A stretch of DNA of 7,651 bases, from the NCBI GenBank assembly GCA_900550165.1, contig URQY01000053.1, forward strand, positions 1 through 7,651, read 5' to 3'. Made by a program: the position numbers and the translations under genes. This stretch comes from an uncultured Eubacteriales bacterium (lineage in GTDB: Bacteria > Bacillota > Clostridia > Oscillospirales > Oscillospiraceae). The notes under the pieces were generated by a model. That model searched no databases. It was not told where the DNA came from and saw only the letters and a list, made by a program, of their open reading frames with translations. Position 1 is the stretch's first letter. Each line of letters begins with the position of its first letter. Positions 1 to 6,058 of this stretch are shown piece after piece.

Positions 1-110
1 CTTTAGATTCCCTCTCGCCGGTTCGCAAACGGGCGTCGCCGCCCAAGGCGGGGGGAGCAGAAAAGTTCTATTGTTCCTTCTGTAAAATTGAAGAAAGAAG
101 GTTATCGAAT
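1..110 (+). other. Leader upstream of atpA, possible 3' tip of an upstream ATPase gene
   Basis: The first six bases read Leu-stop (CTT TAG, stop at 4-6) in one frame. Clostridial V-ATPase F subunits, which usually precede the A subunit, often end in a short hydrophobic tail, so this could be the end of atpF, but six bases cannot prove it. If so, about 104 bp separate it from atpA, long for this operon. The stretch is uneven: roughly 10-60 is very GC-rich with a 5-bp hairpin at 39-51, while 61-110 is AT-rich. I see no convincing promoter. The atpA frame stays open back to the window edge, but the recognisable protein begins at the TTG at 111. Confidence 0.35.
96..101 (+). promoter_or_regulatory. 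Ribosome binding site for atpA (supports TTG start)
   Basis: AGAAGG, one mismatch from AGGAGG, lies in an A/G-rich run (91-101) and is 9 nt from the TTG at 111. The encoded N-terminus after this TTG (SGKVVKVSGPLVV) is the usual beginning of bacterial V-ATPase A subunits, so the start is supported by both spacing and protein similarity. Confidence 0.65.
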
Positions 111-1883
111 TTGAGCGGTAAAGTTGTTAAAGTTTCCGGGCCGCTGGTGGTGGCTACGGGTCTGGCGGACGCCAATATGTCCGACGTGGTCCGCGTCGGC
201 CCCCAGCGCCTGATTGGTGAGATCCTGACCATGAAGGGTGACACCGCCAACATCCAGGTCTATGAGGAGACCTCTGGTCTGGGCCCCGGCGCCGAGGTGG
301 AGACCACCGGCGCGCCTATGAGCGTGGAGCTTGGCCCCGGCATGATCGAGGGCATTTATGACGGCATCCAGCGTCCGCTGGAGAAGATCGTGGAGAAGGT
401 AGGCGCCTGCATCACCCGCGGCGTGGAGGTCCCCGCCGTGGACCACGAGAAGAAGTGGGAGTTCAACGCGGTGGCCAAGGTGGGCGATCAGGTCATCGGC
501 GGTGACATCCTGGGCACGGTCCAGGAGACGGCCGTTGTGCTCCATAAGATCATGGTGCCGCCCACCATGCGCGGCACCATCACCTCCATCCAGAGCGGCT
601 CCTTCAACGTGACGGAGACCATCGCCACCCTCAAAACCGAGGACGGCAGGGAAGTCCCCCTCACCATGCTCCAGAAGTGGCCCGTCCGCGTGGGCCGTCC
701 CTATACGAAGAAGTATCCCCCCAAGCGGCCCTTGTGCTCCGGTCAGCGGATCATCGATACCATGTTCCCCATCGCCAAGGGCGGCACGGCGGCAGTCCCC
801 GGCCCCTTCGGCTCTGGCAAGACCGTGGTGCAGCACCAGTTGCCAAAGTGGTCTGATGTGGACATCGTGGTTTACATCGGCTGCGGCGAGCGCGGCAACG
901 AGATGACCGACGTTCTGCGGGAGTTCCCGGAGCTGAAGGACCCCCGCACCGGCGAAAGCCTGATGAAGCGGACGGTGCTGATCGCCAACACCTCCGATAT
1001 GCCCGTGGCCGCCCGTGAGGCGTCTGTGTATACCGGTATCACCATCGCGGAGTATTTCCGCGACATGGGTTACGATGTAGCTGTTATCGCCGACTCTACC
1101 TCCCGCTGGGCAGAGGCCCTCCGTGAGATGTCCGGCCGTCTGGAAGAGATGCCCGGCGAGGAAGGCTACCCCGCGTATCTGGCCTCCCGTCTGGCCCAGT
1201 TCTACGAGCGTGCCGGCAGCGTGGAGTGCATCGGCTCCGACGAGCGCCGGGGCAGCCTGACGGCTGTGGGCGCCGTGTCCCCTCCCGGCGGCGACCTGTC
1301 CGAGCCGGTTTCTCAGGCCACCATGCGGATCGTCAAGGTGTTCTGGGCACTGGACTCCTCTCTGGCCTACAAGCGTCATTTCCCGGCCATCAACTGGCTG
1401 AGCTCCTATTCCCTGTATCTGGACTCCCTGAAGCCGTGGTTTGACGAAAATCTCGGCCCCGAGTTCATGCGGGACCGCACCAAGGCTATGGGCATCCTGC
1501 AAAACGAGGCCAGCCTGAACGAGATCGTTCAGCTGGTTGGTAAGGACGCTCTGGGCGCCGGCGACCAGCTGACGCTGGAGGTGGCCCGTATGGTCCGCGA
1601 GGACTTCCTGCAGCAGAATGCCTTTATGGATGTGGATAGCTTCTCCGACTACGAGCGGCAGAAGAAGCTGCTGGGTATGATTCTCAGCTATGACGTCCTC
1701 TGCCGGGACGCTATCGCCAAGGGCGCTTCCGCCCAGGAACTGTTCCAGATCCCGGCCCGTGAGCAGATCGGCCGCGCCAAGAGCGTGCCTGCCGAGGAAT
1801 ACGCGGCGGTTTATGATCAGATCCAGTCTGATATGGAGCAGCAGATCGCTGCCATTGCAGCCAAAGGAGGGGACGACGAATGA
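111..1883 (+). CDS. atpA: V/A-type ATPase catalytic subunit A
   Basis: This is the catalytic A subunit of the V1 head, 590 aa, the usual length for bacterial and archaeal A subunits. A3B3 hexamers couple ATP hydrolysis or synthesis to H+ or Na+ movement across the membrane. Reading from the N-terminus: a beta-barrel domain (about 1-70), the A-specific insert or bulge (about 110-190), the nucleotide-binding domain (about 200-430) and a helical C-terminal domain. Walker A is GPFGSGKT at 231-238 (K237, T238), the catalytic glutamate is E260 in GCGERGNE, and the Walker B aspartate is D328 in VIADSTSRW. The family motif beginning PGEEGYPAYL starts at 348, and the ATPase alpha/beta signature PAINWLSSYS is at 425-434. 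All catalytic residues are present. The start is TTG with a suitable ribosome site, and the stop overlaps the atpB start (ATGA). Whether it pumps Na+ or H+ cannot be told without the K subunit. Codon style is CTG/ACC-rich, unlike atpD. Also called ntpA. Confidence 0.97.
   Translation: MSGKVVKVSGPLVVATGLADANMSDVVRVGPQRLIGEILTMKGDTANIQVYEETSGLGPGAEVETTGAPMSVELGPGMIEGIYDGIQRPLEKIVEKVGACITRGVEVPAVDHEKKWEFNAVAKVGDQVIGGDILGTVQETAVVLHKIMVPPTMRGTITSIQSGSFNVTETIATLKTEDGREVPLTMLQKWPVRVGRPYTKKYPPKRPLCSGQRIIDTMFPIAKGGTAAVPGPFGSGKTVVQHQLPKWSDVDIVVYIGCGERGNEMTDVLREFPELKDPRTGESLMKRTVLIANTSDMPVAAREASVYTGITIAEYFRDMGYDVAVIADSTSRWAEALREMSGRLEEMPGEEGYPAYLASRLAQFYERAGSVECIGSDERRGSLTAVGAVSPPGGDLSEPVSQATMRIVKVFWALDSSLAYKRHFPAINWLSSYSLYLDSLKPWFDENLGPEFMRDRTKAMGILQNEASLNEIVQLVGKDALGAGDQLTLEVARMVREDFLQQNAFMDVDSFSDYERQKKLLGMILSYDVLCRDAIAKGASAQELFQIPAREQIGRAKSVPAEEYAAVYDQIQSDMEQQIAAIAAKGGDDE
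1863..1872 (+). promoter_or_regulatory. Ribosome binding site for atpB inside atpA
   Basis: AAAGGAGGGG lies within the last codons of atpA; its AGGAGG core ends 9 nt before the atpB ATG at 1880. The ATG overlaps the atpA stop as ATGA, so A and B subunits, needed in equal amounts, are probably made by coupled translation. Confidence 0.8.
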
Positions 1884-3256
1884 TCCGTGAATATAAAACC
1901 GTTGAGGAGATCAGCGGCCCTCTGATGATGGTCCGCATGGTGGAAAACGTCACCTATGACGAACTGGTGGAGATCGAGCTGCATGACGGCTCCCTCCGCC
2001 GGGGCAAGGTGCTGGAGGTCAATGGCGACGCCGCCGTGGTCCAGCTCTTTGAGTCCGCCGCCGGTATCAATCTGGCGGACGCCAAGGTCCGCTTCCTGGG
2101 CCACCCCCTGCAGCTGGGCGTGTCCGGCGATATGCTGGGCCGCGTGTTCAACGGCATGGGCCAGCCCATCGACGGCGGCCCCGCCATCATCGCCGATGAG
2201 CATCGCGACATCAACGGCCTTGCGATGAATCCCGCGGCGCGCAATTACCCCAACGAGTTCATCCAGACCGGTATTTCCACCATCGACGGCCTGAACACGC
2301 TGGTGCGCGGGCAGAAGCTGCCTATCTTCTCCGGCTCGGGCCTGCCGCACGCGCAGTTAGCCGCGCAGATCGCGCGGCAGGCAAAGGTGCTGGACGGCGA
2401 GAGCAACTTTGCCGTCGTCTTTGCGGCCATCGGCATCACGTTTGAAGAGTCTGAATACTTCGTCAACGAATTCAAGCGCACCGGCGCCATCGACCGCACG
2501 GTGCTCTTTACCAACCTTGCCAACGACCCCGCCGTTGAGCGTATCGCAACGCCGCGCATGGCGCTCACCGCCGCGGAATACCTGGCCTTTGACTGCGGGA
2601 TGCACGTGCTCGTCATCCTGACGGATATCACGAACTACGCCGAGGCCCTGCGCGAGATCAGCGCGGCGAAGAAGGAGGTCCCCGGCCGCCGCGGCTATCC
2701 CGGCTACCTCTACACCGACCTTGCGACGATGTACGAGCGTGCGGGGCGTCAGGTCGGCAAGGACGGCTCGATCACGATGATCCCTATCCTCACGATGCCC
2801 GAGGACGACAAGACTCACCCCATCCCCGACCTGACGGGCTATATCACCGAGGGGCAGATCATCCTCTCGCGCGAGCTGTACCGCCGCGGTATCAATCCGC
2901 CGGTCGATGTGCTGCCGAGCCTGTCGCGTCTCAAGGACAAGGGCATCGGCGCGGGCAAGACGCGCGAGGACCATTCCGGCACGATGAATCAGCTCTTCGC
3001 CGCCTACGCGACCGGTAAGGAGAACAAGGAACTCATGTCGATCCTCGGCGAGGCGGCGCTCAGCCCGACGGACCTGCTGTACGCCAAGTTCGCCGACGAG
3101 TTTGAAAAGCGCTACGTTGCACAGGGGAGCGATGAAAACCGCTCCATCGAGCAGACGCTCGACCTCGGCTGGGAGCTTTTGTCCATCCTGCCGCGCAGCG
3201 AGCTCAAGCGCATCAAGCCGGAATATATCGACAAGTATCTCAAAAAAGACGAGTAA
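1880..3256 (+). CDS. atpB: V/A-type ATPase non-catalytic subunit B
   Basis: This is the B subunit (458 aa, normal length) that alternates with A in the V1 hexamer. It shapes the active site but does not hydrolyse ATP itself. There is no Walker A lysine: the corresponding loop reads SGSGLPHAQ around 151-159, as is normal for B. The ATPase alpha/beta signature PPVDVLPSLS is at 340-349, followed by R350, which corresponds to the arginine finger that B contributes to the catalytic site in A. The N-terminal barrel begins YKTVEEISGPLMMV. It overlaps atpA by 4 nt and ends 12 nt before atpD. Oddity: the first ~115 codons share the codon style of atpA (CTG, ACC, GCC), while the rest uses many CTC, ACG and GCG codons like atpD. 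The protein is continuous and all B-subunit motifs are present, so the gene is intact but possibly mosaic. Also called ntpB. Confidence 0.97.
   Translation: MIREYKTVEEISGPLMMVRMVENVTYDELVEIELHDGSLRRGKVLEVNGDAAVVQLFESAAGINLADAKVRFLGHPLQLGVSGDMLGRVFNGMGQPIDGGPAIIADEHRDINGLAMNPAARNYPNEFIQTGISTIDGLNTLVRGQKLPIFSGSGLPHAQLAAQIARQAKVLDGESNFAVVFAAIGITFEESEYFVNEFKRTGAIDRTVLFTNLANDPAVERIATPRMALTAAEYLAFDCGMHVLVILTDITNYAEALREISAAKKEVPGRRGYPGYLYTDLATMYERAGRQVGKDGSITMIPILTMPEDDKTHPIPDLTGYITEGQIILSRELYRRGINPPVDVLPSLSRLKDKGIGAGKTREDHSGTMNQLFAAYATGKENKELMSILGEAALSPTDLLYAKFADEFEKRYVAQGSDENRSIEQTLDLGWELLSILPRSELKRIKPEYIDKYLKKDE
2215..2350 (+). other. Codon-style boundary inside atpB (possible recombination or assembly junction)
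   Basis: This interval marks the change in synonymous codon use. Hand counts, approximate: Leu CTG versus CTC is about 34:8 in atpA and 9:2 in atpB before the boundary, then about 15:16 in atpB after it and 10:16 in atpD. Thr ACC versus ACG is about 27:9 in atpA and 2:0 in early atpB, then about 8:15 in late atpB. Ala GCG is rare before and common after; the first dense GCG run begins at about 2221. The only TTA codon I noticed in the gene is at 2357-2359. There is no frameshift, repeat or insertion at the boundary. Confidence 0.55.
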
Positions 3257-3264
3257 GGGGGGAG
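3256..3264 (+). promoter_or_regulatory. Ribosome binding site for atpD
   Basis: A purine run AGGGGGGAG begins at the last base of the atpB stop codon and ends only 4 nt before the GTG at 3269. An in-frame ATG exists at 3299, but the ten residues between the two starts (PATTVNPTR) are typical of D-subunit N-termini and no good ribosome site precedes the ATG, so GTG is preferred. Confidence 0.65.
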
Positions 3265-3268
3265 AAAC

Positions 3269-3961
3269 GTGCCTGCGACCACTGTCAATCCCACCCGCAT
3301 GGAGCTCACGCGCCTCAAGGCGCGTCTGCGCACCGCCCAGCGTGGGCACAAGCTCCTCAAGGACAAACGCGACGAGCTGATGAAGCAGTTCATGGAGGTC
3401 GTGCGCGAGGACCGCGCCCTGCGCGAAAAGGTCGAGCAGTCGCTCACAAGGGCCTACGGCTCCTTCACCGTGGCGAGCGCGCTCATGTCGCCGGAGATGC
3501 TCGAGCAGGCGCTGCTCAGCCCGCGGCAGAGCGTTTCGCTTGAAACGAGCAGCCAGAACGTGATGAGCGTCGAGGTGCCGCGCTATGAATTCAAGCTCGC
3601 AAGCGAGGACGGCGGGGACATCTACCCCTACGGCTTCGCCCAGACGAGCGGCGAGCTCGATGATGCCGTGCGTGAGCTGGGCGCCATCCTGCCCGACCTT
3701 CTGCGCCTTGCCGAGGTCGAGAAGGCGACGCAGCTGCTCGCTGCCGAGATCGAGCGCACAAGAAGGCGCGTCAACGCGCTCGAGTACGTCAAGATCCCGC
3801 AGATGCAGCAGAGCATCAAGTATATCACGATGAAGCTCGACGAAAACGAGCGCGCCAACACCATCCGCCTCATGAAGGTCAAGGACATGATCCTGCAGGA
3901 GGCCATCGAGGAGCGCCGTGAGCTCGACGCAGAAGAGGGAAGCGGCGTGACGGAGCGCTGA
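3269..3961 (+). CDS. atpD: V/A-type ATPase central-stalk subunit D
   Basis: This is the D subunit of the rotor shaft. It turns inside the A3B3 ring and, with F, links it to the membrane rotor. It has 230 aa, slightly longer than the common 200-220. The N-terminal helix carries the family pattern NPTRMELTRLK (7-17) followed by GHKLLKDKRDEL (26-37). The C-terminal helix carries RRRVNALEYVKIP at 165-177, the most characteristic D motif. The two long charged helices are expected to form an antiparallel coiled coil around a less conserved middle (about 80-150). There is no membrane segment or signal peptide. Start is GTG with a G-rich ribosome site. It is the last gene of the operon, and a strong terminator follows 14 nt after the stop. 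Leu CTC and Thr ACG are common, matching late atpB and not atpA. Also called ntpD. Confidence 0.96.
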   Translation: MPATTVNPTRMELTRLKARLRTAQRGHKLLKDKRDELMKQFMEVVREDRALREKVEQSLTRAYGSFTVASALMSPEMLEQALLSPRQSVSLETSSQNVMSVEVPRYEFKLASEDGGDIYPYGFAQTSGELDDAVRELGAILPDLLRLAEVEKATQLLAAEIERTRRRVNALEYVKIPQMQQSIKYITMKLDENERANTIRLMKVKDMILQEAIEERRELDAEEGSGVTER

Positions 3962-3975
3962 AAACCGACAGACGA

Positions 3976-4015
3976 AAAAAGAGAGGCAAACGCTCATGCG
4001 TTTGCCTCTCTTTTT
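3976..4015. terminator. Bidirectional rho-independent terminator between the atp and pyr operons
   Basis: A perfect 18-bp inverted repeat (arms 3976-3993 and 3998-4015) encloses the 4-nt loop TCAT. The core stem is GAGAGGCAAACGC, flanked by A residues on the left and T residues on the right. Read on the plus strand it gives a hairpin ending in TTTTT just after atpD. Read on the minus strand it gives a hairpin ending in a T run (complement of 3975-3980) just after pyrE. It lies between the atpD stop (3961) and the pyrE stop (4028) and so serves both convergent operons. Confidence 0.95.
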
Positions 4016-4027
4016 GGTTGAAGAGTC

Positions 4028-4681
4028 TTATGCCTGCTTGCCTGCGCTGATCCAGGATTCATCCGACGGGTCGTTGCGGAAGCGGATGAGCCGCGCAACA
4101 TCGTCGGGGTGGATGTAGTCCTGCTCTGCCGCGACAGCGGCGATGACGTCAAAGTTGGTCAGGCTGTGGTTCTTCACGTTGGCGGCGGCGAGGCGGTCAA
4201 GGCCCTTCTGCATACCGTAGGTGAAGATGCTCGCAACGCCCAGTACCTCCGCGCCCGCTTCACGCAGGACATTCACAACGTCCAGAACACTTCCGCCGGT
4301 GGAGATGAGGTCCTCGATGACGACGACCTTCTGGCCCGGCTCAAGGCGGCCCTCGATCTGGTTCTGGCGGCCGTGGTCCTTGCCGGACGCGCGCACATAG
4401 CCCATCGGCAGGCCCATCATGTGGCCGACGATGGCCGCGTGCGCGATGCCAGCCGTGCTTGTGCCCATCAGGACCTCCGCGTCGGGGTAATCGGTGCGGA
4501 TGAGCTCGCACAGCGCGCTTTCCACCTGTGTGCGCACCTCGGGCGCGGTCAGGATCAAGCGGTTGTCACAGTAGACAGGGCTCTTGATGCCGCTGGCCCA
4601 GGTGAAGGGCTCGTCCGGGCGGAAAAAGACCGCGCGGATGGAGAGCAGGCCCTCTGCGATGCTGCGTTCCAAATGCTCCAT
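4028..4681 (-). CDS. pyrE: Orotate phosphoribosyltransferase
   Basis: This enzyme joins orotate to PRPP to make OMP, the fifth step of de novo UMP synthesis. The protein is 217 aa from the ATG at 4681. The orotate-side motif runs from F26 through SGIKSP to R41. GTSTAGI is at 73-79. The flexible catalytic loop has YVR (95-97) and KDHG (101-104). The type I PRPP-binding motif VVVIEDLISTGGS is at 119-131 with the acidic pair E123-D124. All key residues are present. An in-frame TTG at 4702 would add seven residues, but its codons are the ribosome site itself (AAAGGAG), so the ATG is chosen. It lies 25 nt downstream of the HAD gene and is the last gene of the pyr operon. A bidirectional terminator begins 12 nt after its stop. 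Its companion PyrF is encoded two genes upstream. Confidence 0.96.
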   Translation of the reverse strand: MEHLERSIAEGLLSIRAVFFRPDEPFTWASGIKSPVYCDNRLILTAPEVRTQVESALCELIRTDYPDAEVLMGTSTAGIAHAAIVGHMMGLPMGYVRASGKDHGRQNQIEGRLEPGQKVVVIEDLISTGGSVLDVVNVLREAGAEVLGVASIFTYGMQKGLDRLAAANVKNHSLTNFDVIAAVAAEQDYIHPDDVARLIRFRNDPSDESWISAGKQA

Positions 4682-4692
4682 TTCTATCTCTT

Positions 4693-4699
4693 CTCCTTT
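4693..4699 (-). promoter_or_regulatory. Ribosome binding site for pyrE
   Basis: On the minus strand this is AAAGGAG, 11 nt before the ATG at 4681. It overlaps the alternative TTG start at 4702-4700, which argues against that start. The site lies in the short gap after the HAD stop (4707). Confidence 0.7.
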
Positions 4700-4706
4700 C
4701 AAATGA

Positions 4707-5357
4707 TCAGTCGATTGACAAGATCAGTGTTTCCAAAGTATCGGGTGTTTCGCTGATGTAGTCGGCGCCGGCGGCGGTCAGCTCTTCGCGGCTGCCGTAG
4801 CCGTAGAGCACGCCGATGACCTCGAGCCCTGCGAGGTGGCCGCCGATGACGTCGTGCTCGCGGTCGCCGATCATCACGGCGCGGGAGAGCTCGTCACAGC
4901 CGGCAGATTTCAGCGCGGCCTTGACGACATTGACCTTTTTTCCTGCCTCCTTGTCGCCCGCGGGCGCGCCGCAGACGGCTTCAAAGTACGGCATGAGCCC
5001 AAAGTGCTCGACGATGCGCACGGCCATGGTGTCGAGCTTCGATGTGGCGACGAAGAGCCGCTTGCCCTGCGCCTTCAGGTGCGCAAGCAGCTCCGGGATG
5101 CCGGGGTAGGGGGCGTTGTCGAGCCACCCGTCCTTTTGGTAGTATTCGCGGAATTTTGCGACCGCGGCGTCCACGTCCTGCGCAGGGACAAAGCGCGCGA
5201 AGGTCTCGCTCAGCGGCGGGCCGACGAAAAACGACAACTCGCGCCAGTCGCGCTCGATGCCGAAGGCACGCAGGGCGTACTGCCCGGCCTTCATGATGCC
5301 GGGGCCGGACTCAGTCAGCGTGCCGTCCAGATCAAATAAGATGATATCCCAGCTCAT
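4707..5357 (-). CDS. HAD-family phosphatase (Gph-like; possible 5'-nucleotidase)
   Basis: This is a 216-aa haloacid dehalogenase-superfamily hydrolase with a helical cap inserted after motif I, the phosphoglycolate phosphatase / 5'-nucleotidase type. Motif I is DLDGT at 9-13 with nucleophile D9 and acid/base D11. The cap spans about 18-85. Motif II is ATS around 104-106, the motif III lysine is K140 or K141, and motif IV is GDREHD at 164-169 with Mg-binding D165 and D169. All catalytic residues are present, so it should be an active Mg-dependent phosphatase. It begins 2 nt after the pyrF stop, with only a weak GGGG ribosome site overlapping the end of pyrF, suggesting coupled translation. Gph-type annotation does not fix the substrate. 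The position between pyrF and pyrE makes a nucleotide monophosphate or an OMP/UMP-related substrate plausible, but that is inference from context; a general housekeeping phosphatase is equally possible. Confidence 0.85.
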   Translation of the reverse strand: MSWDIILFDLDGTLTESGPGIMKAGQYALRAFGIERDWRELSFFVGPPLSETFARFVPAQDVDAAVAKFREYYQKDGWLDNAPYPGIPELLAHLKAQGKRLFVATSKLDTMAVRIVEHFGLMPYFEAVCGAPAGDKEAGKKVNVVKAALKSAGCDELSRAVMIGDREHDVIGGHLAGLEVIGVLYGYGSREELTAAGADYISETPDTLETLILSID

Positions 5358-5359
5358 TT

Positions 5360-6058
5360 TTACCCCACGAACTCGCTGACACAGCGGCGGTAGGCGGCGA
5401 CGGGGTCCTCCGCCTGCGTGATGGGGCGGCCGACAACGATGTAGTCCGAGCCGATCTCGCGCGCCCTTGCGGGCGTGGTGATGCGCACCTGATCGTCCGC
5501 CTTCGCGTCGGCAAAGCGGATGCCGGGGGTGACGGTAACAAATTCCTTCGCGCAGGATTCATGGATGCGCCCGGCCTCGAGCGGGGAGCAGACCACGCCG
5601 TCAAGACCGGCGGCCATGGCATTTTTTGCGTAGTCGATGACCACTTCCTCAAGGGGACGGTGGATGCCGATCTCATCCTCCATGCTCTGCTGGCTCGTGG
5701 AGGTGAGCTGCGTGACGGCGATGAGCAGCGGACGCGTGCCGTCCGCGCGGGTGAGACCCTCGAGTGCGGCAGACATCATCGCGCGCGTACCGGGGGCGTG
5801 AAGGTTGACCATGTCCACATCGAGGGCGGAGAGCACGGCCATGGCCTTTTTCACGGTGTTGGGGATGTCGTGCAGCTTGAGGTCGAGAAAAATTTTATGC
5901 CCGCGCGCCTTGATCTCGCGCACGATAGCGGGGCCCTCGGCATAGAAGAGCTCCATGCCGATCTTCACGAACGGCTTCTCGCCGGTGAAGCGGTCGAGAA
6001 ACGCGAGCGCTTTTTCCTTGCTGTCAAAGTCCAGTGCGATGATAACGTCCTTACCCAT
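5360..6058 (-). CDS. pyrF: Orotidine 5'-phosphate decarboxylase
   Basis: This enzyme decarboxylates OMP to UMP, the last step of the de novo pathway, without a cofactor. It has 232 aa from the ATG at 6058. It is a TIM-barrel enzyme of the Bacillus-like short class. D10 (ALDFD) and K32 (VKIGMELF) bind substrate. The catalytic charged network is D59, K61 and D64 in the signature DLKLHDIPNT. The C-terminal phosphate-binding part has TPGIR at 177-181 and GRPI with R211. A GTG at 6067 would add three residues but overlaps the AGGAGG ribosome site, so ATG is chosen (8-nt spacing). The gene overlaps the pyrD stop by 8 nt, and its ribosome site is inside pyrD. This suggests coupled translation with PyrD. 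The next gene starts 2 nt after its stop. Confidence 0.97.
   Translation of the reverse strand: MGKDVIIALDFDSKEKALAFLDRFTGEKPFVKIGMELFYAEGPAIVREIKARGHKIFLDLKLHDIPNTVKKAMAVLSALDVDMVNLHAPGTRAMMSAALEGLTRADGTRPLLIAVTQLTSTSQQSMEDEIGIHRPLEEVVIDYAKNAMAAGLDGVVCSPLEAGRIHESCAKEFVTVTPGIRFADAKADDQVRITTPARAREIGSDYIVVGRPITQAEDPVAAYRRCVSEFVG

Noticed and set aside
39..51. Small GC hairpin before atpA as a terminator or riboswitch
   Set aside because: It is only 5 bp with a 3-nt loop and no T run follows; such short palindromes are common at this GC content.
71..88. Possible promoter (TTGTTC and TAAAAT) before atpA
   Set aside because: The two boxes are only 6 nt apart, far from the normal 16-18 nt spacing.
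102..1502. Long antisense open frame (466 codons) opposite atpA
   Set aside because: It mirrors the catalytic A-subunit gene, shows low-complexity His/Gly/Ala-rich composition with no recognisable domain, and arises from the GC-rich codon bias of the real gene.
2331..2370. Lack of a Walker A lysine in atpB as a sign of a dead ATPase
   Set aside because: B subunits of V/A-type ATPases are naturally non-catalytic and normally lack this motif; the arginine finger region is present.
2357..3997. Long antisense open frame (546 codons) opposite atpB and atpD
   Set aside because: It spans two well-identified genes and the terminator, has Leu/Arg/Ala/Asp-rich composition without motifs, and is a shadow of high GC.
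4109..4756. Plus-strand open frame of 215 codons opposite pyrE
   Set aside because: It is an out-of-frame shadow of pyrE and runs across the pyrE ribosome site into the HAD gene.
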